Shown one piece after another: positions 1 through 5,649 of a stretch of DNA of 5,702 nt (position 1 is the stretch's first letter; the number at the start of each line of letters is the position of its first letter). The notes under the pieces are model-generated. The model did no database searches. It was given only the letters and a program-made list of their open reading frames with translations, and had not been told where the DNA came from. The position numbers and the translations under genes are program-made. The stretch is from Bacteroidota bacterium (lineage in GTDB: Bacteria > Bacteroidota > Bacteroidia > Chitinophagales > Chitinophagaceae). Location: positions 1 to 5,702 of the forward strand of contig CANFLP010000106.1 in assembly GCA_947447835.1 (NCBI GenBank), in the 5' to 3' direction.

Positions 1-160
1 AGCGTATAATATAATAGTTATTTGAAATTGTTTGGCTATTTGTGCCCCAGTGGCAAAATGAAAATGAGGCTTAATTGAATGGCATTATTGCAGGTAAAGC
101 ATTTGAGATAATTAAACCCCATGAGGTATCGTGTCCAATACGACTCCACTAGCAACATTT
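1..160. other. Non-coding left edge, no gene supported
   Basis: All three forward frames carry stops early and repeatedly (for example TAA at 7-9 and 10-12, TGA at 23-25 and 76-78, TAG at 150-152). Any protein gene entering from the left therefore ends by about position 25. The reverse strand shows no start followed by a credible reading frame. Two small hairpins can be drawn. One is TGCC/GGCA with loop CCAGT around 42-54. The other is TCGT/ACGA (129-132 with 140-143), extended by GAG/CTC (123-125 with 144-146) across a 3-base bulge. Because a strong terminator follows at 161, this stretch is either a long 3' untranslated region or part of a non-coding RNA. I do not recognise a known RNA family. 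Confidence 0.4.
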
Positions 161-185
161 AAATCCCGCTTCGGCGGGATTTTTT
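161..185 (+). terminator. Intrinsic terminator with UUCG tetraloop
   Basis: A perfect 9-bp stem, AAATCCCGC (161-169) with GCGGGATTT (174-182), encloses a TTCG loop. The closing pair is C-G, giving the very stable C(UUCG)G tetraloop. A run of six T (180-185) follows on the plus strand, partly inside the stem. This is a textbook rho-independent terminator for a rightward transcript coming from left of the window. Read on the minus strand the trailing T run is short (ATTTAAATG), so it would be a weaker terminator for queD, whose stop codon lies about 65 bases away. I see no better terminator for queD. Confidence 0.88.
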
Positions 186-249
186 ATTGCTTACTTGATC
201 GTAGATAAACCGAACACAATCTTTAGATATTGAGGTTAATCAAGGGTAT

Positions 250-675
250 TTATTTACACCACTCTGCATAGGAGTCCTTGGTTTCATAAAGCTTTAAATG
301 GTCCACTTGTATATGATTAGGTAAAGCTTTTTGAAGACTATCTTTAATATGTAATAATATATTTTCTGCAGTTGGCTCTGCTTCCCAAATAATTAAGTTC
401 TCTGCTTTATTAGTCATTTGATGATGAGCAATATAAGCTTGAGATAGAATCAATTTGTGATCAAAGTTTTGAATCACTTTTTCTTTTACTACTTTCTTTA
501 TCTCTTTAAAATCAATAATAAAACCAGGGGCAGGAATAAAATCTTCATAGTCCGTATCAGCGACAACCGTAACATGAAGCTCGTAAGAGTGTCCGTGAAT
601 GTTTTTACAAGCACCATCATAGCCATGAATAGCATGTGCAGTTTCAAAGTGAAATATTTTGGTAAGCTTTAACAT
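250..675 (-). CDS. queD: 6-carboxy-tetrahydropterin synthase (QueD)
   Basis: This 141-residue cytoplasmic enzyme of the 6-pyruvoyl-tetrahydropterin synthase fold converts 7,8-dihydroneopterin triphosphate to 6-carboxy-5,6,7,8-tetrahydropterin, the second step of preQ0/queuosine synthesis. Visible motifs are the zinc ligands H14 (in FETAHAI), H27 and H29, and the catalytic cysteine C23 in the C-x3-H-G-H signature that marks QueD rather than other members of the fold. D72-H73 in FDHK, the PTAEN motif (101-105) and E131 in YET, the pterin-anchoring glutamate, are also present. It is about 20 residues longer than E. coli QueD; the extra length lies mostly between the FDHK motif and PTAEN, and no motif is missing. 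The ATG at 675-673 fits the usual family N-terminus, and a consensus promoter sits just upstream. The gene is divergent from the U32 gene. No queC, queE or queF lies in the window. Some phyla use this fold for biopterin instead, but the cysteine motif argues for QueD. Confidence 0.92.
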   Translation of the reverse strand: MLKLTKIFHFETAHAIHGYDGACKNIHGHSYELHVTVVADTDYEDFIPAPGFIIDFKEIKKVVKEKVIQNFDHKLILSQAYIAHHQMTNKAENLIIWEAEPTAENILLHIKDSLQKALPNHIQVDHLKLYETKDSYAEWCK

Positions 676-701
676 GTGGTGTGGTATGACTTAAATCAGT
701 G

Positions 702-734
702 CAAAAATAACTTTAATAATTAATATTTGCTCAA
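702..734 (-). promoter_or_regulatory. Bacteroidota-type promoter for queD
   Basis: On the minus strand, TATTTTTG (plus-strand CAAAAATA, 702-709) matches the Bacteroidota -7 element TAnnTTTG exactly. A TTG (plus-strand CAA, 732-734) lies 22 bases upstream, within the 17-23 spacing known for the -33 element. Transcription would start near 695, leaving a 5' leader of about 20 bases before the queD ATG at 675. The opposite direction has only near matches for the U32 gene, AATATTTG at 722-729 and TAACTTTA at 708-715, neither with a TTG at the right distance. Confidence 0.55.
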
Positions 735-764
735 TTATTGAAATGTCAAAACTTGATTTTCGTC

Positions 765-2015
765 ATGAAAAATGAAAAGATTGAATTGTTATCACCTGCA
801 GGGTCCTTTGAAGCGATGCAGGCTGCTATTAATGCTGGTGCGGATGCGATATACTTTGGTGTCGAGCAATTAAATATGCGAACGGTCTCTTCAAATCCAT
901 TTTCGATTCAAGATATTGCAGGGGTAAGTAAAATTGCAAAGGCAAATAATATCAAAGCATATTTGACTTTAAATACCATCATGTATGAGCATGATATGCA
1001 GTTATTGAATTTAATTTTAAAGGAGGTAAAGGAACATAAAATAGATGCAGTAATTGCAGCCGACTTTGCAGTTATTGGTGCTTGCAAGGAATTGGGTATA
1101 CCATTACATGTTTCTACTCAAGCTAATATAAGTAATATTGATGCGGTTCAGTTTTTTGCGCCTTATTCGGATGTGGTTGTACTTGCGCGTGAATTAACAT
1201 TAAAGCAGGTAGCACATATTTGTAGTGAAATTAAAAGAAGAGATATCCGAGGTATTGCCGGTGAATTAATTAAAATTGAAATATTTGTGCATGGTGCATT
1301 ATGTATGGCTATCTCTGGCAAATGCTATTTAAGTTTGCATGAACAAAATGCATCGGCAAATAGAGGAGCATGTACTCAAAATTGCAGAAGGTCTTATACG
1401 GTCACGGATAATGAATCGGGCTATGAATTAGAGGTAGACAATGAATATATTATGTCGCCTAAGGATTTATGCACCGTTAATGTATTGGATCAAATTATAG
1501 ATGCGGGTGTAGGTGTATTAAAAATAGAAGGACGTAGCAAGGGAGCAGATTATGTACATGAAGTTACCGCATGTTATAGAGAAGCGGTAACTGCAATTGA
1601 AGCTAATAATTACAACCAGGAAAAAATTGATACATGGATGAAGCGATTAGAGGCTGTGTATAATAGAGGATTTTGGGAGGGATATTATTTAGGCCGAAAA
1701 TTAGGGGAGTGGACGCAACAACCAGGATCGGCTGCTACCGACAAAAAAATATATTTAGGGAAGGGTACCAAATACTATTCAAAAGTCAAAGTGGGAGAGT
1801 TCATATTGGAAGCGGGTCAACTTAAAAAAGGCGATACCTTATTAATTATGGGTCCTACCTTAGGGATGCAAAAAAGGGTGATGGATACATTGGTGGTAAA
1901 TGGGGAAGCACAAGAGAAAGCTGAAAAAGGTGATTTATTAACCCTTCCCATTGATGTTAAAATAACGCCTTCGTATAAAATCTATAAACTAGTAAGTGCC
2001 GAGCAGCATGCCTAA
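765..2015 (+). CDS. trhP: U32-family Fe-S protein, probable tRNA U34 hydroxylase
   Basis: This 416-residue protein belongs to the family named peptidase U32, whose studied members (TrhP/YegQ, YrrO, RlhA, UbiU/UbiV) are Fe-S proteins for RNA or ubiquinone hydroxylation using prephenate, not proteases. Residues 6-14 (IELLSPAGS) open the barrel-like N-terminal domain. Residues 172-190 fit the U32 signature E-x-F-x2-G-A-L-C-x4-G-x-C-x-L-S. Cluster-ligand candidates are C180, C187, C203, C207 and C236 (in SPKDLC). KIEGR (253-257) is also conserved, and a small beta-rich C-terminal domain covers roughly 328-410. The length and the DLC motif resemble TrhP/YrrO (about 420-450 residues) rather than the shorter UbiU/UbiV or longer RlhA. 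The expected role is therefore 5-hydroxyuridine at tRNA position 34. I chose the ATG at 765, four residues before the conserved start; an in-frame TTG at 738 would add nine residues unlike the family. There is no Shine-Dalgarno. It overlaps the ferredoxin gene by 8 bases. The family is certain, the exact substrate is not. Confidence 0.85.
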   Translation: MKNEKIELLSPAGSFEAMQAAINAGADAIYFGVEQLNMRTVSSNPFSIQDIAGVSKIAKANNIKAYLTLNTIMYEHDMQLLNLILKEVKEHKIDAVIAADFAVIGACKELGIPLHVSTQANISNIDAVQFFAPYSDVVVLARELTLKQVAHICSEIKRRDIRGIAGELIKIEIFVHGALCMAISGKCYLSLHEQNASANRGACTQNCRRSYTVTDNESGYELEVDNEYIMSPKDLCTVNVLDQIIDAGVGVLKIEGRSKGADYVHEVTACYREAVTAIEANNYNQEKIDTWMKRLEAVYNRGFWEGYYLGRKLGEWTQQPGSAATDKKIYLGKGTKYYSKVKVGEFILEAGQLKKGDTLLIMGPTLGMQKRVMDTLVVNGEAQEKAEKGDLLTLPIDVKITPSYKIYKLVSAEQHA

Positions 2016-2229
2016 ACTAATTCATTACAGGAATAAATGTATCGGTTGTAGTATTTGTTTTGAAATGCAACCTGCCTTTTGGCGGATGTCTAAAAAAGAT
2101 GGTAAAGCTACCTTGGTGCAATCCATTGCCAAAAAAGAAATTTATCAATTAGGCATTAATGAAGGAGACAAGGAATTATCTATAGAAGTTGAAAAAGCCT
2201 GCCCAGTTAAGATTATTAAAGTGGTTTAG
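2008..2229 (+). CDS. Small single-cluster [4Fe-4S] ferredoxin
   Basis: This 73-residue soluble electron carrier has four cysteines in the order expected for one [4Fe-4S] cluster: C11, C14 and C17 (CIGCSIC) and C65 in a CP motif near the C-terminus. About 47 residues separate C17 and C65, longer than in compact one-cluster ferredoxins such as that of Thermotoga; the extra length is a Lys/Glu-rich stretch around 40-62. No second CxxCxxC motif, signal peptide or membrane segment is present. The ATG at 2008 lies inside the U32 gene, and the two frames share ATGCCTAA, so the ferredoxin is probably translated by re-initiation or coupling after the U32 stop. An in-frame GTG at 1996 would add four residues and has nothing in its favour. 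The context suggests it donates electrons to, or helps maintain, the Fe-S cluster of the U32 protein; this is inference. The ferredoxin call itself is firm. Confidence 0.88.
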   Translation: MPKLIHYRNKCIGCSICFEMQPAFWRMSKKDGKATLVQSIAKKEIYQLGINEGDKELSIEVEKACPVKIIKVV

Positions 2230-2238
2230 CGTTCCTGT

Positions 2239-2288
2239 ATTAATTGACTTTTATATTCAATTAATTAGTAAATTCATTACTCAATTAA
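2239..2288 (+). promoter_or_regulatory. AT-rich dyad and candidate promoter before the DUF1080 gene
   Basis: A 9-bp inverted repeat, ATTAATTGA (2239-2247) and TCAATTAAT (2257-2265), is separated by 9 bases, and a further half-site TCAATTAA stands at 2281-2288, 24 bases after its twin. A TTG within the left arm (2244-2246) is followed after 22 bases by TAAATTCA (2269-2276), a 6-of-8 match to the -7 consensus TAnnTTTG. This could be a promoter with an overlapping operator. It could also be chance in AT-rich DNA: the stem has only one G-C pair per arm and is too weak to be a good terminator for the ferredoxin operon. Confidence 0.25.
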
Positions 2289-2300
2289 CGAATCAATGCT

Positions 2301-3251
2301 ATGCTTATGAAAAACTATTTCAAGTTACTATTATTAGCCCTTCTTGTTTTGCCTACAAGTTTGTTAAAAGCAAATGGAGGCACCGAAAAAGATCCAATCG
2401 AAGGAAGATGGGATTTAACCGTAAATATGGATGGCCGAATGGCACCATCATGGTTGGAGGTTAGACACACAGGTGTCAATGGGTATATTGGTCGCTTTGT
2501 AGCAGATGGAGGAAGTGCGAGACCAATTTCAAAAGTTGAATTTAAAGACGGCAAGGTTTCTTTTCATATTCCTGCACAATGGGAAAAAACGGATAAGGAA
2601 TTAGTTATTGAAGGTACTTTGACTGATGGCAAATTAGCTGGAACCATGGTAACTACCTGGGGAAAAACATATACTTGGGTGGGAGAACGCGCTCCAAAAT
2701 TATGGAGAGACAAAGCACCTAAATGGGGCGCTCCAATAAAAATATTTAATGGCAAGGATTTAACTGGATGGGAAGCATTAGGAAAAACCAATCAATGGGT
2801 GGTTGAAAATGGGGTTTTAAAAAGTCCAAAATCTGGAGCAAATATTAGAACACAAAAAACTTTCAATGATTTTAAATTACATATTGAATTTAAATATCCA
2901 AAAGGAAGTAATAGCGGTGTATACTTAAGAGGCCGCTATGAAATTCAAATTGAAGACAATAAAGGTATGGAGCCTATGAGTTTATATTTAGGGGGTATTT
3001 ATGGATTTATCGATCCTTGGTTAAATGTAGCTAAGGAAGCTGGTGAATGGCAAACTTATGATGTTGAATTAGTGGGAAGAATGGTTACAGTTGTTGCTAA
3101 CGGAACCACTATAATTTACAAACAAGAAATTCCTGGAGTAACAGGTGGCGCATTAGATAGTAAAGAAGGCGAGCCAGGTCCAATTATGATGCAAGGTGAC
3201 CATGGTCCAATTGAATTCAGAAATATCATAATTACACCGGCTATTAATTAG
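2301..3251 (+). CDS. Secreted DUF1080 (3-keto-disaccharide hydrolase family) protein
   Basis: This 316-residue exported protein begins with a signal peptide: a short positive start (K4), a Leu-rich core (9-18) and a likely cleavage after A24 (LKA/NGG). No cysteine follows, so it should be a soluble periplasmic protein rather than a lipoprotein. Residues about 31-130 form a beta-rich domain (EGRWDLTV, IEGTLTDGKLAGT) resembling a small lipocalin-like barrel. Residues about 146-314 are the DUF1080/PF06439 domain, a concanavalin-like jelly roll. Its hallmarks are IFNGKDLTGWE (148-158), NSGVYLRGRYEIQI (204-217), EWQTYDVELVGR (249-260), the GPIMMQGDHGPIEFRNI stretch (293-309) and a final ITP. Studied relatives cleave 3-keto-glycosides made by sugar 3-dehydrogenases. 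No dehydrogenase, isomerase or SusC/SusD pair is nearby, so the substrate is unknown. ATG 2301 is taken as the start; ATG 2307 (MKNYF) is equally plausible and only shortens the leader. A hairpin follows 31 bases after the stop. Confidence 0.85.
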   Translation: MLMKNYFKLLLLALLVLPTSLLKANGGTEKDPIEGRWDLTVNMDGRMAPSWLEVRHTGVNGYIGRFVADGGSARPISKVEFKDGKVSFHIPAQWEKTDKELVIEGTLTDGKLAGTMVTTWGKTYTWVGERAPKLWRDKAPKWGAPIKIFNGKDLTGWEALGKTNQWVVENGVLKSPKSGANIRTQKTFNDFKLHIEFKYPKGSNSGVYLRGRYEIQIEDNKGMEPMSLYLGGIYGFIDPWLNVAKEAGEWQTYDVELVGRMVTVVANGTTIIYKQEIPGVTGGALDSKEGEPGPIMMQGDHGPIEFRNIIITPAIN

Positions 3252-3282
3252 TGTAATCAGATAATTTAACAATATTTTTTAT

Positions 3283-3310
3283 GAAGGGCTACTCATTTGA
3301 GTGGCCCTTC
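3283..3310 (+). terminator. Hairpin after the DUF1080 gene, probable terminator
   Basis: GAAGGGCTACTC (3283-3294) pairs over all 12 bases with GAGTGGCCCTTC (3299-3310), with one G-T wobble and an ATTT loop. The hairpin lies 31 bases after the DUF1080 stop. The stem is strong, but the plus-strand tail TTGTAT is a poor U tract. The T run at 3275-3280 precedes the stem, so on the minus strand it would give A rather than T. It is a probable terminator or 3'-end protecting hairpin separating this gene from the CoA-transferase. Confidence 0.65.
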
Positions 3311-3437
3311 TTGTATCGTATATAGTCCATTTTGCTGCTTATACTTGGAATATCTATCTAGAATCAACCGACTGCTTGATATAAATCATATTTTTTGCAT
3401 CCTTAAGGCCATTATTTCGCAGTAACAATTAATACAC

Positions 3438-4724
3438 ATGATACATCCATTCCATTATACTACTGCGCAAGAAGCTTTAAATTTAATTCAAAGTGGCAAT
3501 AGGATTTTTATACATGGAAGTGCTTGTACCCCTTTGTATTTATTAAGAGAGTTAACAAAACAAAAGGATCGACTTCAAAATGTAGAAGTAATTTCCATCA
3601 CACTCCAAGGCAGGGTTGAAATTGCAGATGCAGGGTTTGAGCATGCTTTTCATATCAATTCTTTATTTGTATCTGAACCTGTGAGAAACGCGGTAATGGA
3701 AGGCAGGGCCGATTTTATTCCTGCTTTTTTAAGTGATATCCCAGATATGATCCGAACCGTATTGCCTGTAGACGTTGCTATTGTGCAGGTTTCCCCTCCA
3801 GATATTCACGGGTATTGTACACTAGGGACATCTGTTGACATTGCACGTACTGCAGTGAATTGTGCCAAATTTGTAATTGCACAAGTAAATCCACAAATGC
3901 CAAGAACACATGGTGATGGCATGATTCATACCGATCGTTTTGCGGCCATGGTTTTTCATGATGAATCTTTACCTCAGGTGGACTATGGCGCAAAAATCAC
4001 GGAGACTGAATTAATGGTGGGTACAAATGTGGCCAATATGATTGAAGATGGCAGTACATTACAAGTTGGTATAGGCACAATCCCAGATGCCGTGTTAAAA
4101 TCATTAGGAGGGCATAAGGATTTGGGAATGCATACCGAGATGTTTAGTGATGGTATTATTGATTTGTTTGAAAAAGATATTATCAATAACAAGAAGAAAA
4201 AAATTCATCCAAATAAATTGGTTACTTCTTTTGCATTAGGCACGAATAAATTATACAATTATATTAATGACAATCCAGCGATTAATTTTTTAGATATTGA
4301 CTATGTAAATGATCCGCATGTAATTCGTCGTAATCCAAAAGTGATTGCTATTAACAGCGCAGTAGAAGTAGATTTAACCGGACAGATTTGTGCAGATAGT
4401 ATTGGCAAATATCAATACAGTGGAATTGGTGGTCAAATGGACTTTATGCGAGGCGCTGCTTTAAGTGAAGGGGGTAAACCAATCATAGCTATTACAAGTA
4501 GGACCCATAAAGGGGTATCAAGAATTGTTCCTTATTTACAACAAGGTGCAGGAGTAGTTACCACAAGAGGGCACATACATTATGTAGTTACAGAATATGG
4601 GGTAGCTTATTTATATGGAAAAAATTTACGTCAACGTGCAAAATCTTTAATTGAAATTGCACATCCTGATGATCGTGAATTTTTAACACAACAATGTTTT
4701 GACCGATTTAAGGAGTTTGTATAA
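3438..4724 (+). CDS. Acetyl-CoA hydrolase/CoA-transferase family protein
   Basis: This 428-residue cytoplasmic class I CoA-transferase resembles 4-hydroxybutyrate CoA-transferase (AbfT/Cat2 type) in length and motifs. It moves CoA between an acyl-CoA and a carboxylate, usually acetate, through a glutamyl-CoA intermediate. The probable catalytic glutamate is E234 in HTEMFSDG (232-239). Other signatures are the glycine-rich VGIGTIPDAV (210-219), the GIGGQMDF loop (329-336), SRIVP (361-365) and TEYGVAYLYGK (385-395). The N-terminal domain covers roughly 1-190 and the catalytic C-terminal domain the rest. The substrate pair cannot be read from sequence; succinyl-CoA:acetate, butyryl-CoA and 4-hydroxybutyrate activities all occur in the family. 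ATG 3438 is the first start of the frame and matches the family N-terminus; no Shine-Dalgarno is seen. The 127 bases after the preceding hairpin hold only an imperfect -7 element, TATTTTTTG at 3389-3397, one T too long. The gene ends in three in-frame TAA codons that form part of the following terminator. Confidence 0.88.
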   Translation: MIHPFHYTTAQEALNLIQSGNRIFIHGSACTPLYLLRELTKQKDRLQNVEVISITLQGRVEIADAGFEHAFHINSLFVSEPVRNAVMEGRADFIPAFLSDIPDMIRTVLPVDVAIVQVSPPDIHGYCTLGTSVDIARTAVNCAKFVIAQVNPQMPRTHGDGMIHTDRFAAMVFHDESLPQVDYGAKITETELMVGTNVANMIEDGSTLQVGIGTIPDAVLKSLGGHKDLGMHTEMFSDGIIDLFEKDIINNKKKKIHPNKLVTSFALGTNKLYNYINDNPAINFLDIDYVNDPHVIRRNPKVIAINSAVEVDLTGQICADSIGKYQYSGIGGQMDFMRGAALSEGGKPIIAITSRTHKGVSRIVPYLQQGAGVVTTRGHIHYVVTEYGVAYLYGKNLRQRAKSLIEIAHPDDREFLTQQCFDRFKEFV

Positions 4725-4765
4725 TAATAAAGTCCTTCATTAAAATGTAAGGACTTTATTATTAT
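4721..4765. terminator. Shared bidirectional terminator between convergent genes
   Basis: A 17-bp perfect stem, 4721-4737 with 4749-4765, has the core AAAGTCCTT/AAGGACTTT flanked by ATAATAAT-type arms and an 11-base loop. Its outer arms read T-rich 3' of the core on either strand (CTTTATTATTAT), so it can work in both directions. It lies between the convergent CoA-transferase (stop 4722-4724, inside the left arm) and nitroreductase (stop at 4818-4816). The left arm also holds three consecutive in-frame TAA codons (4722-4730). Confidence 0.85.
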
Positions 4766-4815
4766 GTTCACATCAGGTATCTAGTGCGATCTTACATCAG
4801 ACGCTTTGCGCCTTC

Positions 4816-5538
4816 TTACCTTATGAAAACCACTTCATTATAAGGCACTCTGTTTCTTGGTCCCCAAATACCTTCTTCTGTTGCTTTACCTACTGCAATA
4901 ATCATATTAATCTCAGCACCGCATGGCAGGTTCAAGGCTTTCTTTACGCGCTTAGCATCAAAACCTTCCATTGGGCAAGATTCAAATCCCTCTGCAGCAA
5001 TAGAAAGCATAAATGTTTGTGCTGCTAATGCGCATGATTTGTGCACAGTTACACGTTGATCGGCTTTACCACCCATTCTATAAAACGGTTTAGTAAGTCC
5101 GCCAAAAAAGCTAATGGTTCTTCTTACAAATGCAAAAAATCCAAACCAATCAGATCGGTAGGCGAGTGGCATTAGTTTAGTATAATAATCCAATCCTCTT
5201 TTTTGTAATTTGTTAGGCTCTCCTTGAATACCTTCTCTTACACGGTCATAGTTCCACTTTGCACGGCGCTTCCATAAATCACCTCTGGTAACAAACACCA
5301 CCAACTGCTTTGCTGTTTTTGCGGCAGACTGGCCTAAACAAAGGGCTGTATATTTTTCTTTTTCTTCAGGATTTTGTATCCAATAAAACTCCCATAATTG
5401 CATGTTACTGCTGCTTGGAGATAGGATAGCTCTGTTTAGACTTCTTTCAATTACATCATTAGGAACCTCAACATCGGGGTCAAATTTGCGATTAGATCTT
5501 CTTTTTTCAATAATTTGGTCAAAGTAGTTTGAACTCAT
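4816..5538 (-). CDS. Nitroreductase-family FMN oxidoreductase
   Basis: This 240-residue flavoprotein of the nitroreductase fold should be a homodimer binding FMN and using NAD(P)H. FMN-contact motifs are visible: RRSNRKF (13-19) at the N-terminus, SPSSSNMQLWEF (40-51), ESCPMEGFD (186-194) and the closing GKATEEG...GPRNRVP (217-232). Between the strand VVFVT (80-84) and the helix VHKSCALAAQTFML (165-178) lies an enlarged segment of about 80 residues. It is basic at first (WKRRAKW, 89-95) and then strongly aromatic (WFGFFAF, 131-137; ISFFGG, 142-147). Such insertions cap the active site in several subfamilies and decide substrate, so the natural substrate (quinone, nitroaromatic, enone or other) is not predictable here. 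The ATG at 5538-5536 has an A-rich leader (ATAAAA) and no Shine-Dalgarno. I find no exact TAnnTTTG promoter upstream; TTATTTTG (minus strand of 5626-5633) is a 7-of-8 match about 90 bases away. The gene is convergent with the CoA-transferase. Confidence 0.87.
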   Translation of the reverse strand: MSSNYFDQIIEKRRSNRKFDPDVEVPNDVIERSLNRAILSPSSSNMQLWEFYWIQNPEEKEKYTALCLGQSAAKTAKQLVVFVTRGDLWKRRAKWNYDRVREGIQGEPNKLQKRGLDYYTKLMPLAYRSDWFGFFAFVRRTISFFGGLTKPFYRMGGKADQRVTVHKSCALAAQTFMLSIAAEGFESCPMEGFDAKRVKKALNLPCGAEINMIIAVGKATEEGIWGPRNRVPYNEVVFIR

Positions 5539-5649
5539 TTTTATAATATTAATTAAAATTGGTAATTTAAATTTCCGTTCACCTATCTAATAACAGCTTA
5601 ATGGTCATTAGGTTTAAGTGGACTGCAAAATAAACTAAACAACGCTTTC

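Noticed and set aside
129..150. T-arm-like hairpin suggesting a tRNA or tmRNA 3' end
   Set aside because: The stem has only four pairs, the loop GTCCAAT departs from the TTCRANY pattern, and no matching acceptor 5' strand or D/anticodon arms are found.
457..672. Plus-strand frame of 71 codons opposite queD
   Set aside because: It is antisense to a gene with all QueD catalytic motifs, resembles no family and has low-complexity Phe/Tyr/Asn content.
738..764. Upstream TTG start adding nine residues to the U32 protein
   Set aside because: Family members begin two to five residues before the IELLSPAG motif, so the ATG at 765 fits and the added residues do not.
676..764. preQ1 riboswitch ahead of queD
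   Set aside because: The predicted leader is only about 20 bases, and I see no stem-loop with an A-rich tail that would form the preQ1 pseudoknot.
2189..2464. Plus-strand frame of 91 codons across the ferredoxin and DUF1080 genes
   Set aside because: It overlaps two recognised genes in another frame and has no recognisable domain.
2315..2791. Two minus-strand frames opposite the DUF1080 gene
   Set aside because: Both lie wholly within a well-supported gene, carry no motif and have no start context of their own.
3778..4192. Two minus-strand frames opposite the CoA-transferase
   Set aside because: They are shadows of conserved codons of the sense gene and have no recognisable domain.
4770..4800. 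Direct repeat ACATCAG at 4770-4776 and 4794-4800
   Set aside because: Seven bases repeated twice between convergent genes, with no further copies, is within chance and has no mobile-element context.
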